Assembly (NCBI GenBank): GCA_963210315.1
Contig: OY723276.1
Span: 1,426,001 to 1,490,000, forward strand
Direction of reading: 5' to 3'
Source: Rhynchopus euleeides
Taxonomy: Eukaryota > Euglenozoa > Diplonemea > Diplonemida > Diplonemidae
Length of the DNA stretch: 64,000 nucleotides
The translations under genes and the position numbers were made by a program. This document shows positions 33,494 to 43,301 of the stretch, in pieces; the stretch's first letter is position 1, and the number at the start of each line of letters is the position of its first letter. A model generated the notes under the pieces. The model ran no database searches. It saw nothing but the letters and a program-made list of their open reading frames with translations, and had not been told where the DNA came from.

Positions 33494-33625
33494 CACCTCG
33501 ACCCACCTCTCCCAGCATGGTGTTCCCTGCTGTCGTGATGAGCAGCTGGGTGAGCTCTGCCAGGACTGCTGCGCATTGGCACTGCACATGCATCCCACAG
33601 GTCACACCCCCCTGTACACACTGTC

Positions 33626-34614
33626 ATGTTGACCCCAGCCGTGCTCCTCATGGCTGCTTCTGTTGGGTTGGAGTGCATAAAGTGGCGTGAGACAGATGGG
33701 TGCGGACCTGACGCGCCTCGCTTGCCTGAAGGTGACGTGGGGTGTCAGTGGCAGAGAGTCAAGCCCCCCCCCCCACAGGGTACTGTGAGTGTCAGAGGGG
33801 TGTCAGAATCTATCGGTGCCACGAGGACAGTTACTCATGTAATCAACACTGTTCTGACACCTCCCGAGACTGGACCCAGACCCAGACCCAGACGTTGCGG
33901 ACACGGACAGAGAGCCTCACACCAACACCGTCCCAAACGTTGCCCACACCAACAATGACACAGACAGAGACGTTCTCCCTCACACCGTCCCAGTCCCAAA
34001 CGTTGTCTCCAACGCCGACACCCACATTGACGCAGTCGCAGACATTGACGTTGTCACTGACACTGACACTGACCCAGACCCAAACGTTGTCTCCAACGCC
34101 GACACCCACATTGACGCAGTCGCAGACATTGACGTTGTCACCGACACTGACACATACAGTGTCAGGAACGGAGACGATACCCTCTGAATGCGTTGACGTC
34201 GACGTCACACTTCAGAGGAATACTGCAACGTGCAAGGGGTCATACCGGCTTATCCCTGCCAGCACCGCTCATGCATGCCACAAATACCTGTGCGAGCTGC
34301 TGATTTCGGAAGAGGCAGACATGGGTGTGACAGGTGGTGACACATTCATGGAGGTGTCGTCTTATGGCTGCTACGTACGTCAGATAAAGTATGTTGACTC
34401 CAGCAGTTGGCACTCTGCCAATGCGCTCTGTGAGCCAGGGCCAGAATTCGACTGGTCTGTGATAGTCCCCATCACGTCTGCTCTTGCGGTGTTGGGAGTT
34501 GCTGCTGTGCTGGTGGTGTGGTGGACACGGCGTCCCCCACTGCCTGCTGTGCAGACAGGGCCGCACGGTGCGACTGAGCTCCGTGAGGACCACCCTCTGG
34601 TCTCAAAAGTGTAG
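33626..34614 (+). CDS. Type I surface protein, family member 2, frame shifted at poly-C
   Basis: The first 16 residues (MLTPAVLLMAASVGLE) and 130 bp of leader equal member 1. A divergent Cys-rich segment follows. At the C11 run at about 33764-33774 the frame changes: upstream sequence ends KPPPP and the continuation TGYCECQ lies one frame over, matching SGYCECQ of member 1. After it come a long Thr/Gln/Leu/Pro repeat (TPTLTQSQTLTLS type, residues about 80-180), the shared second Cys domain, the membrane helix and the LVSKV end. The lone shift at a homopolymer in an otherwise clean gene can mean a length-variable (on/off) tract, a recent mutation or a base-calling error. Function is unknown. 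Confidence 0.55.
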
Positions 34615-34952
34615 TTCTGTGCAAACTCGTGTGCATCTCTCTGTCTGTGTTGTGTTGTGTTGTGTTGTGTGTTGATCTGTAGTGTCGCTCACGCGTGTCC
34701 TCTGCGGCAACTCCTTCGCATCAACACATTGTGTGCCTCTCCACTTCGTCCGTGTCATCATTCCTGTGCCGTGTTCCCGAGAGTACCTGCAGGGCCTTTG
34801 CTCAATGCGGAGAAGTGAGAGAAAGTGGGCTGTGTGCGGCACAACACTGATTGCAAAGTGGCACAGTCTGACACACAGTGCCACAGGGTGGAAAGTCCGC
34901 AGGATGGCACAACAGCCACCCAAGGGACATACCGGGACCTGGCGAAGATGGT

Positions 34953-36626
34953 GTTGTGTGAGAGTGACCTGCATCTCCCTCCGCTGCAACTTCCCATCCA
35001 GAAACTGGGATGAGCCACTGCCCTCAGGAGGCACCAGGTGCCGCTTCAAGACTGCACTCACCCAGCTCTGCCCCGCACCCCAGCACCCCGAGACCTGCCC
35101 CACCCCACCCACCCTGTTGAGTGACTGCATGCCCGCCTCTGTGCCTTGCTTATCTCGGGGGCCCGTCTCCCCACCCGCAGAGCTTCCCGAGACCACATCC
35201 TTCAGGAGTGCTGCTTCAGGTTGGGCGACAAGGTGTCACAGTTGCAAGGAAAGAGTCCATTGACAGTGCAGGCTCGCAGCAGAGTTCCCTCGGTGCCATC
35301 TCCACTCCACATGAACTCGACGTTGACCCCGTCCCTCCTCGCAGACACCCTGGAGCCTCTGCTGGATGTCTACTTCTCCTCCCCCAAGGCTGCGGGGGAT
35401 GTTTGGAACACATCTGTCGCCGCACCGTCCTCCGGAGGCGCGTGCCCTTCTGCGGGCAGGGCTGAAGGTTATGCACTCCATCTCTCACACTGGTATTCAC
35501 CAATTCCAGCGAATTCAACGAGACTGCGCCTCTGCTCTTTGGAGGGGAGGTGTACGTGCGCGCCACGGTCATCATCAACGCATACACCAACAATGGAAGA
35601 ATTATCGAGTTCGACACTGCTACACCTGGGGCGTCGTACAACTTCAGGTGACGCAGTACCGAAATATCGGATGGGTTTGGTACGATGGTGTGACGGAGAC
35701 AGGAGGACTCTCTGTTCTGAAAGGGGTTTCAATGGTGCCTCTGGGCAAGTCGTTCCTCTTCGAACTCACGTTCACCCGTGACAACACTGTTTCTGGAGGC
35801 GGGAATGATGCACTGGCTATTATGTTCATCAACAGCGTTGAGTATGCACACGCCTGTGGGCTTGCCGCCAATGGTGACGCGCGACAGAAACGATATCGGG
35901 CACAGCCACACTACGGGGGACCCACTTGATGGCACGGTGTCGGGCTTCCAGCTGTCGCAGTGTGTAACTCCAACACTGACACAGACGGAAACTTTGTCAA
36001 CACCAACATTGACACAGACGCAAACATTCCCAACACTGACAGTCACAGACGCTGCGGGCACGGACAGAGACGTTCTCCCTCACACCGACACCGTCCCAGT
36101 CCCAAACGTTGTCTCCAACACCGACACCAACATTGACGCAGTCCTCAACAGTTCACACCGACCGGACACGGACGTTATCCGCATCACCGACACTGACAGA
36201 GACGATACCTCTGAATGCGTTGACGTCACACTTCAGAAGAATACTGCAACGTGCAAGGGGTCATACCGGCTTATCCCTGCCAGCACCGCTCATGCATGCC
36301 ACAAATACCTGTGCGAGCTGCTGATTTCGGAAGAGGCAGACATGGGTGTGACAGGTGGTGGCATATTCATGGAGGTGTCGTCTTATGGCTGCTACGTCAA
36401 TGATACGAATGTTGACAATTGGAACCCTGCCAACTCGTTCTGTGAGCCAGGCCCAGAAGCCGACTGGTCTGTGATTGTCCCCATCACGTCTGCTCTTGCG
36501 GTGTTGGGGGTTGCTGCTGTGGCGGTGCTGTGGTGGACACGGCGTCCCCCACTGCCTGCTGTGCAGACAGGGCCGCACGGTGCGACTGAGCTCCGTGAGG
36601 ACCACCCCCTGGTCTCAAAAGTGTAG
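34953..36626 (+). pseudogene. Decayed surface-protein paralog (member 3) with LamG-like remnant
   Basis: The 3' part (about 35930-36626) is open and equals members 1 and 2: a Thr/Pro repeat, SECVDVTLQKNTATC, the membrane helix and the LVSKV end. Upstream, protein-like sequence continues but hops among frames near 35495, 35645 and 35880. It reads as GGEVYVRATVIINAYTNN, IIEFDTATPGASYNF and WVWYDGVTETGGLSVL, a jelly-roll (LamG/concanavalin-like) pattern. No signal peptide is found. The intervals between frame changes are too short for introns, so I call it a pseudogene. Undetected sequence errors are the alternative. The start of the remnant is arbitrary: 34953-35118 duplicates 25104-25268. Confidence 0.5.
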
Positions 36627-37297
36627 TTCTGTGTTGACCGTGTGCATCTCTCCATGTTGTGTTGTGTACAGGCTTCCACATTTTTCCCACGTGGAAGCCA
36701 TGACCTGGCTTCATTGGCCCTTGCCGAAGAAGCCACCCAGCCGTGAATGTGTGTGTGCTTCTTGGCCTTCTTGTCCTGCACTCTCGACGCACAAACAATC
36801 TGGAGACGTGAGGGACATCAACCGGGTGAGTCACAAGAGAAGGGACCAGCAGCAGTTGGTGTTCTTCGGTGATAGCCGGCCGAACGATGAAGACCTCCAC
36901 CTGCACAGTGCCCCCCACCCCACCCGGTCTCAGCACAACCCACCTCGGGCCTGCGGCATCGTCAGATAGTGTGCCAGCTGTGGGGTTTCGTTTTCGATTG
37001 CCCACCCCGACCCCCATCCCCAGCCGCATGCCATGGACCGCAGGACTCGGACCCACCCCCCCACCCCCCCCCCCCCCCCCCACCTTCACAAGGGAGAAGG
37101 GAGGTCATCCTTGTGCTTCCTTCTACTTCTATTTCAGTACCCCCTCCTTCACCAGGCGAGGGGGTGGGGGCTTGCAGGCGCCCCCCCCCCCCCCCCCCCA
37201 GCATAAAGGGCAAGGGGGGCTTCGCTGAGCTACCCACCTCCACCTCTCTTTCCCTCTGTATCTTTGGGTGGGGGGGGCGGTTATTTTCCACCCAGAT

Positions 37298-37555
37298 ATG
37301 GCCACCAGAGATGGGGCGGTGTCGGGGCGGTGGCTTGAGCGCATTGGGGCGGGGTATGCCTGCGCCATGTTTGCAGTGGGTTGCACCTTGATCTCCGCCC
37401 CCGACTACGCACACGTGCTGTTGCGCGGGGCGGCGCCACCCGACGAGCCTGACAGAGTGGAGTTGGCACTCAACCGAGCAGTATGGAATATTTTAACTCG
37501 GTGCCCGCCCCCCTCGTTGTGTGCTGCTTCCGTGTGGGGAAAGTATGGATCATAG
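37298..37555 (+). CDS. Possible small membrane-protein first exon
   Basis: An open frame of 85 codons starts two bases after a strong acceptor-like site (ttattttccacccag), as other starts in this window do. It encodes a hydrophobic stretch (GAGYACAMFAVGCTLISAPD). Near its end lies AA-GTATGG (37543), matching the donor consensus of the confirmed introns, so the frame may be a first exon ending at 37542. A later stretch (about 38490-38685), after a CTTTCAG, translates to a hydrophobic peptide but not in matching phase for a simple two-exon join. No family is recognised. It may be chance. Confidence 0.25.
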   Translation: MATRDGAVSGRWLERIGAGYACAMFAVGCTLISAPDYAHVLLRGAAPPDEPDRVELALNRAVWNILTRCPPPSLCAASVWGKYGS

Positions 37556-38023
37556 TTTCTGTGTACGATACCGGCTCCTCCACAATTTTGACTGAGGTTC
37601 TGTAATGCCGGATAAAAGAAGATAGCAGGCAGCAAGGAGAACCGGATTTGGCGCAAAGAATACCACCCCTGTCGATTGGATCACAGCAGGGCATCTGTGC
37701 GGCAGCTGTGTCAGTGTCGAAAGAAGATAGCGGCAGGGAGGGGCTGGAGGTGGCGTGGCAGCGCTATTTGGGAAACACTCGAGGCAACCCCTCCACAGCT
37801 ATTGCCAGTGGCTGCAGGGGGTGCCGAGTGTATTTTGTTTTGCCCCAGATGCATAGCGCACACCACGGGACTCCCGGGGGGTGCCTCGCTCTGTGCCAAC
37901 TCACATCCCCAGCGTGCCCTGGATTCTGTCAGGGCATCTCACTTTCCTTGCACTTGAGAGCGGAGCTCCCCACACCCCCACCCCCTCCATTCACCCTATC
38001 TTTTGAGCTGTCCTGTGCTAGCA

Positions 38024-38088
38024 TGTGCTCTGCACCCCATATGGCAGCCAGGCTGTTGGGTGGTGGAAGCGTCAATGCATCATCGAAG
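38024..38088 (+). repeat. Dispersed 110-bp repeat, partial copy D
   Basis: A diverged partial match to the 3' half of the family at 651, 53457 and 59829. The gtgctct start and the ggtggaagcgtcaatgcatc segment are kept; the latter is almost identical to 59927-59945. Confidence 0.5.
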
Positions 38089-38957
38089 GAAGAACGAACT
38101 ACGGTTGTGACATGTCGTGCATGAAAGATTGAAGTAACGGGCAAGCGAATGTTCAATTTCCAGTGTGCTAGGGTGTCGAGGCGATACAACATACTCCGCC
38201 CCCCGCCCCCCCAATTGGACGACTGAACGCACGAAAAGCCCCCCCTCCCCACGTGTGGCCTACAAACAAACAAACAACCGTACGCAAATACGCTACTTTC
38301 TACAATCAAACCCCCCCACTTGGACGACTGAAGGGAGATCATTCTTGTGCTTCCTTCTACTTCTATTCCCCCCCCCCCCCCACTTGGACGAAGCACCCTC
38401 CCCATCCCTGTCCACCCGTCCTACTTGCACCGATGCGGTGCCACGATGATGACCTCTCCCACCCTTTCAGATCGGCGCGCACATCCTTTGCGTATCCTGC
38501 GCATACGTGAGGAGTGTCACGTCCCCGACGTGGAGCGAACGAGAGGCAGTGCTTTGGGCCTGCCTTGCAACGGTGTCACCCGCCGTGCTGTGCCGCATGA
38601 GTATGTTCTGGCGGAAGGTCCTGCTCGGGGTGCACAGCGCCACCGCTGTTGCCGTGTGTGTCTTGGGTTGGTAGAAGTGTTGTGATCCCGAGACACCCCC
38701 CCGCGCCCTTCCCCTCTCCCCCCCCCGTCCCTCCCCTCACCCGCATGTGGGTTTTGTGTGCATCGCCTCGCGTCTGTTCAGCTGTTCCAATGGCCTAGGT
38801 TTATCCCGACACAGCCACAACCACAGCCACCGCCACCGCAGGGTGTCAGGACTTACACAGCGTCCCCTCTCAGGACGAGAGGTGGTCGTGAGGGAGGCTG
38901 CCCACCTGCAGTTGCATGTGACCTGCATACCGCGCCTTGTCTGCACACCTACCCCAG

Positions 38958-38990
<33 letters not shown>
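38958..38990. repeat. 33-nt poly-C run beside the transposon
   Basis: An uninterrupted run of about 33 C residues ends three bases (GTG) before the left end of the inverted-repeat transposon. It is the longest homopolymer in the window. Its true length is uncertain, as with any assembled homopolymer. Confidence 0.8.
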
Positions 38991-38991
<1 letters not shown>

Positions 38992-38993
38992 TG

Positions 38994-39290
38994 CACCACG
39001 GACTAGTCGCCCGGACGACTAGTCGGGACGACGGGTGAAATGACGACGGGTGAAACGACGGGTTCACCCGTCGAGTCGACGGGTGCCACCCGTCGACTCG
39101 ACGGGTGGCACCCGTCGGCACGACGGGTGAACCTGCTGAAACGACGGGTGTTCCAGCCATTTCCTGTTGATATGGGCCAATTTCCATTGAAAACTAGGGG
39201 AGTACCTTGCATGGCATCAGGTTATTTTTCACGCCGAGCCATCTTCCCTGCACAGACCCACCCCCCCATTACTTTCCATTTACAATTCCT
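38994..39290 (+). repeat. Left terminal inverted repeat of the DNA transposon
   Basis: It is 297 bp long and ends inward at tttccatttacaattcct. It contains seven gacgggt and three acccgtc motifs between 39028 and 39150, likely transposase-binding sites. Confidence 0.85.
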
Positions 39291-39476
39291 TTGGTTCCCT
39301 TTGGTGAAGGGGCTGCCCACCGGTGGACCACCAGGAGGGGGGTGAGCCATCCAGGTGGGCAGGGGGCCTGGGGGTGGGGCCTCAAAACAACTCCCTCCCA
39401 CGACGTCACCCCGCTCTCGAGGACAAACAAAATCACCTACGTACCTGAACTGCCAAACACCCCCCCCCCCCCTCAC

Positions 39477-41327
39477 TTACGGGTGCGCGGATCTCATGTG
39501 CTCGTCGCGCTTTACAGTGGTTTTAAAGAGCTCGAAACAAACACAGCAACGCTTTTGTGTCAGCACGCGCGAATGGTGACTGAGGTAGTGCTGGCTCAGT
39601 CCCTTCGATTTTGTCCGTTTGCCGCACTCCTGGCATGTGACAGTGCAAGTCTGACACGGCGCGTTGTTTTGTGGCCGATGTGCAGCATCATAATGCGCAA
39701 ACAGTGCTTCTCTCGTGTGGACAACTTTGGAGCACACAATGCAGATATGCTGCTGCACAGGCACTGTACCGGATGGCGTTGGTTCTGGCACTTCTGGCAC
39801 ATCCTCGCTGTTGCCCCAGGATTTGGACTTGCAGATGCATGCGAGCAGCGTTGCCTTTGGAGTGGTGTTTTCCGGGTCGCCCAGAAATTGTTGGCCCCAT
39901 CGCCCCCTTTTTGTGACGTGAGATCCAAGGCCGAGGGACTCGAGTCTCCGCTGCAGTGCTGCCGTTGCTCCCTTCCAACAAGCGTTCCTCGCAGTGACAC
40001 AGCAGCAAAGCTTTATCGCGCCGAACTTCAGGAGGGTCGGGGTGCTCGGTTGGTCCAGCAGGCCGCACCCCTTGCCTTTGGTCCTCTGCATTTCGAAGAG
40101 CAGCAGGTCCCGTTCGGCGGTCTGCTGCGATGTCACCCTCAGGGCATGGCGTTTGGAGACGCCATTCCCCCTCTCCAGTTCCTCGTCACTCAGGGCGAGG
40201 GGGTGTGCATCTTCTGGATCAAACCAGTGGCTCATCGAATGGATATATGTAACACCACGCCCCTCGGATGTTCTCCCAGGTGACACCCACTCCAGGACAA
40301 ACACAAGGATGTGCATTGCGATGAGCGAGAAGATGAACTCTTTCGCGCACTTTCCCTCCTGGTGGTACTTGATGGGGATGTCGTTGTAGCGGAAATGCAC
40401 AAGCATTTCCATTGCAATACAGAGTAGATGCTGCACCCCCTTCGTCTTGGTAATGGTGAGTAAGCGACTCAGAACATCTCTGGCCTGGTTTCCCGTCATG
40501 TTGGAACACGTTGAGCTGCCAAGGACAGCCTTCTGCACGGCAGGTCCGTCAGGCAAGATCTCTGCGAGTATTGCGATGACCCCTTTTATGTCGTGCAGGG
40601 GGGGTGTGATCGTGTACGCTGTGGAGGTGAACACCCCTGCGTACAGGCTCTCAAACCCAGCTTCATGAAGTTCCTGGATGCTAGCCCTGTGGCAGGCGTG
40701 GAGCTGTTTCAACCAGTCATTTCGTGGTGTGGTACAAAACGCGCTCCTGTGCGAAGATGACCCCATCTTACTAAATGCCGACCACAGCTCAAGATGGTCC
40801 CCTGCTACCCTAAAGCCGGCGAGCCGAAACATCACGTTCGCCTTTTCGAAAACCCCTCTCTGCACTCTTGCGATTTGCTTCAGGAAGTTGAACGTGAACC
40901 ACGTTCTGTACTCGTCCTTCTGCTTATCGGCAACTGTCACCAACCGTGTTGCGAAGGCACCGTCGAAAATGCCTACGGCCAGCCGTTCCCGCGACGTTCT
41001 GCTCCCAGATCCCGGGTTGTACCCGTCCGCCGAGATCACTACCAATGGGCTGTCGACCTGAAACTGGTATGTATCAATGATGTGGCAAAGCGTCGCGCTC
41101 AGGTTTCCCTTTCGGTATTCAGCCTCTTCGCGCAGAGGGGTTTCCTTCTTCGCGACAGTTTTTCGCGAGAGCCCGAGTTGAGGGGGTTTCTCCCCGGCCT
41201 CCGCCACCTTCTGACGCAACGCTTTCGACATCTCCCCACACTTGCGGCCAGACAGCTGAGCATCGAACCTGTGCTCACGCAGGCCTTCTCCCACCAGGGC
41301 CAGGCGGATATCCTCCTCGACCGGCAT
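39477..41327 (-). CDS. Zinc-finger DDE-type transposase candidate
   Basis: A protein of 616 residues. Acidic residues sit as in DDE/RNase-H-fold transposases: VVISADGYNPG (about residue 100), FRVAGDHLELW followed by a Cys (about 175-197), PLHDIKG (about 245) and ALSDEELERGNG (about 385). I infer D-D-E from this spacing and cannot name the superfamily. The C terminus has three C2H2-like fingers (CIVCSKVVHTREALFAHYDAAH, CQECGKRTKSKGLSQHYLSHH with an upstream CQTC, and CVCFELFKTTVKRDEHMRSAH, each given by its key Cys and His), suited to binding the terminal repeats. I chose the Met at 41327 because a TTGCAG acceptor-like site lies eight bases before it. It lies 172 bp downstream of the second element gene, same strand. 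Confidence 0.6.
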   Translation of the reverse strand: MPVEEDIRLALVGEGLREHRFDAQLSGRKCGEMSKALRQKVAEAGEKPPQLGLSRKTVAKKETPLREEAEYRKGNLSATLCHIIDTYQFQVDSPLVVISADGYNPGSGSRTSRERLAVGIFDGAFATRLVTVADKQKDEYRTWFTFNFLKQIARVQRGVFEKANVMFRLAGFRVAGDHLELWSAFSKMGSSSHRSAFCTTPRNDWLKQLHACHRASIQELHEAGFESLYAGVFTSTAYTITPPLHDIKGVIAILAEILPDGPAVQKAVLGSSTCSNMTGNQARDVLSRLLTITKTKGVQHLLCIAMEMLVHFRYNDIPIKYHQEGKCAKEFIFSLIAMHILVFVLEWVSPGRTSEGRGVTYIHSMSHWFDPEDAHPLALSDEELERGNGVSKRHALRVTSQQTAERDLLLFEMQRTKGKGCGLLDQPSTPTLLKFGAIKLCCCVTARNACWKGATAALQRRLESLGLGSHVTKRGRWGQQFLGDPENTTPKATLLACICKSKSWGNSEDVPEVPEPTPSGTVPVQQHICIVCSKVVHTREALFAHYDAAHRPQNNAPCQTCTVTCQECGKRTKSKGLSQHYLSHHSRVLTQKRCCVCFELFKTTVKRDEHMRSAHP

Positions 41328-41499
41328 GGTGCCTCCTGCAATGGAAGAGTGAGTGCAGCTTTGATAGTGGCTAGTTGATACCCAAATGTTGAAACCGTAG
41401 AGAAAAAGGCACAAGTGATCATTTACCAGGGTCAGAGGTCAGGGGCTTGGGGCTGTCAGTATTTCGCTGATGCATCATGTTTCTCTCCTCCTGGCTCGC

Positions 41500-42468
41500 T
41501 CAAAGGTCTGCACTGTGGAACACGGTCGGCGTGGAGTCGCCGATGGTGTCGGCGTTGGCATCCCCGCCATCACTGCCGTCTCCACCATCATCTTCGGTGC
41601 CCTCATCCCCACCATCTTCTTCATCATCATCATCGTCCCCCATCAGCAGCTTCCACTTGCTGCCATCACTTGCTGTCGTGTCCATTGCTGAACCTTGCTT
41701 GGTCAGCAACGGACACTTGACGGAAATGATGCCGTCCTCATCACGCGCCTCTGCCTTGACCTGCAGATTGAGCAGGCACTCTGGCGGGATGATGAGGACC
41801 GTGGAGTACTCGCCCTTCGGAAGATCATTAGTCTTCCGCAGGCGTGTCCACGAGAGCGTCACCTGGTGGCCGTTCTGGGAACAGCTGAGGAGCTGCGCAA
41901 ACCCCACCTCCACTGCGAAGGCGTAGTACAGGTTGGCGCCCTCCTTCTTGCGAGCCCCCGAGAACTGGGGGTAGGCCACCTTGTTGGCCTTCGGTGGCCC
42001 GGTCTTCTGCTGGGTCTTCTGTGCCTGTTTCTTCTCCGCCTCGTACAGCTTCACCATAGCTGCAGCGGTACCGATAGGTGCCGCGGGGCAGGCGTCGGCC
42101 ATCTCCTTGAGCCCTGTCGGGTGGTCCTTCCCGTTGCTCTTCCGGAGGCCCAACCCGACAAACTCGATGTCTGACCCGCTATTGACACGGGCAGCGTACA
42201 TCGTGCGACCATCCTTCAGCGCGGTCGACTTGCTGATCACCCCACCCCCCAGCTTCTCATACTTTTTGTACAGGGCAAGACTGATGATGGGATCAGTCGA
42301 CTTGATGGTAGTATCCGTCAGCTTGCCGAGAAGCTGCTTCAGGGTCATGTGGCTCAACCCATCAGCATCACGCTCGACAACGTACGTGTTGATCCAAGCA
42401 CGTACAAACACCGTCATGTCCACAGCGCTGGCGAGGGCCTGCGCTGCAGTACGCTTTGCCGCTGGCAT
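41500..42468 (-). CDS. Transposon accessory protein, acidic tail, unknown
   Basis: A protein of 322 residues that I do not recognise. The N-terminal 90 residues look helical (KRTAAQALASAVDMTVFVRA). The middle (about 90-270) is mixed alpha/beta with a basic stretch (EKKQAQKTQQKTGPPKANK). The last 50 residues are almost all D, E and G (GDDDDDEEDGGDEGTEDDGG), a tail seen on DNA-mimic, chaperone-like and single-strand-binding proteins. It is first in the two-gene set, transcribed toward the transposase gene and wholly inside the inverted repeats, so it probably belongs to the element and helps transposition or its control. That role is inference. Confidence 0.5.
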   Translation of the reverse strand: MPAAKRTAAQALASAVDMTVFVRAWINTYVVERDADGLSHMTLKQLLGKLTDTTIKSTDPIISLALYKKYEKLGGGVISKSTALKDGRTMYAARVNSGSDIEFVGLGLRKSNGKDHPTGLKEMADACPAAPIGTAAAMVKLYEAEKKQAQKTQQKTGPPKANKVAYPQFSGARKKEGANLYYAFAVEVGFAQLLSCSQNGHQVTLSWTRLRKTNDLPKGEYSTVLIIPPECLLNLQVKAEARDEDGIISVKCPLLTKQGSAMDTTASDGSKWKLLMGDDDDDEEDGGDEGTEDDGGDGSDGGDANADTIGDSTPTVFHSADL

Positions 42469-42744
42469 TGATTGGTGTGGCTCGTCTGGGTGGCCTGGGT
42501 GGTGATGATGGTATCTTGGGGTATCTTGGCCTGGGTGGTGATGAGGGTACGGTATCTTGGAGACTGCCTTGTGGGTTGTGCAAGGGTTGGGGGCTGGGGC
42601 GAAAATTTGCCTGGCAGAAAAGTGATCACCTTCATGAAGTAGGTTGCTCTGTCAAACTGACACAGTTTGTCAGAGTCAAGATCCCTCGAACAATGAAAAT
42701 CCACGAGAACAGCCGTCGCACATGCACTTGAGGCCCCATCAAGT

Positions 42745-43041
42745 AGGAATTGTAAATGGAAAGTAATGGGGGGGTGGGTCTGTGCAGGGAAGATAGCTCG
42801 GCGTGAAAAATAACCTGATGCCATGCAAGGTACTCCCCTAGTTTTCAATGGAAATTGGCCCATATCAACAGGAAATGGTTGGAACACCCGTCGTTTCAGC
42901 AGGTTCACCCGTCGAGTCGACGGGTGCCACCCGTCGACTCGACGGGTGGGCCCGTCGAGTCGACGGGTGCCGCCTGTCGAGTTTTCACCCGTCGTCCCGA
43001 CTAGTCGACCCCACCCGTCACTGCCCGACTAGTCCGTGGTG
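42745..43041 (-). repeat. Right terminal inverted repeat of the DNA transposon
   Basis: It is the reverse complement of 38994-39290, almost identical over the inner half, with small changes in the palindromic outer half. Confidence 0.85.
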
Positions 43042-43301
43042 TGAGTGTGTCCCAAGTGCGATCAACGAAAAACTTTTTCTCGTTTACCTTTCGTATTTCT
43101 TCACGAATGATCCTGCACGACTCCAGCTATATTTTCTTCCAACAAGGTACTTGTCAGGCGGAAATGCAGCGATAGGGGAAGTGCTAGGTGCTTGCCGTCA
43201 CACACAGTCTTATGCGCCTGCCAATCACACACCAACACTTCCGCAGGCAAAATTTTCTGTGTGTGTCGTGCGATCAACGAAAAACCACACACAATCCGAA
43301 A

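Larger units (their letters stand above)
36627..38957. other. Spacer with simple sequence and small internal repeats
   Basis: Apart from one weak candidate gene (37298-37555) I see no coding region. C- and G-runs are frequent (37068-37081, 37182-37198, 38370-38382, 38715). A 30-40-bp segment containing cttgtgcttccttctacttc occurs at about 37110 and 38344, and ttggacgactga recurs near 38215 and 38320. A partial copy of the dispersed 110-bp repeat lies at 38024-38088. Confidence 0.5.
38994..43041 (-). mobile_element. 4.05-kb DNA transposon with 297-bp TIRs and two genes
   Basis: Inverted repeats of equal length (38994-39290 and 42745-43041) begin caccacggactagtcg. The outer 160 bp of each are packed with a gacgggtg motif in both orientations (ten occurrences at the left end); the inner 130 bp match almost base for base. 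Inside, two minus-strand genes encode a zinc-finger, DDE-transposase-like protein and an acidic-tailed protein of unknown function. A small ggtatcttgg minisatellite (about 42490-42560) lies between the right repeat and the genes. No clear target duplication is seen; GTG abuts both ends if the right end is taken one base shorter. Both genes are open, so the copy looks recent. Confidence 0.85.

Noticed and set aside
41415-42468. Reading the transposon as a capsid-bearing (Polinton-like) element
   Set aside because: At 4 kb with two genes it has no polymerase, integrase, protease or capsid-like protein; a plain DNA transposon explains it.
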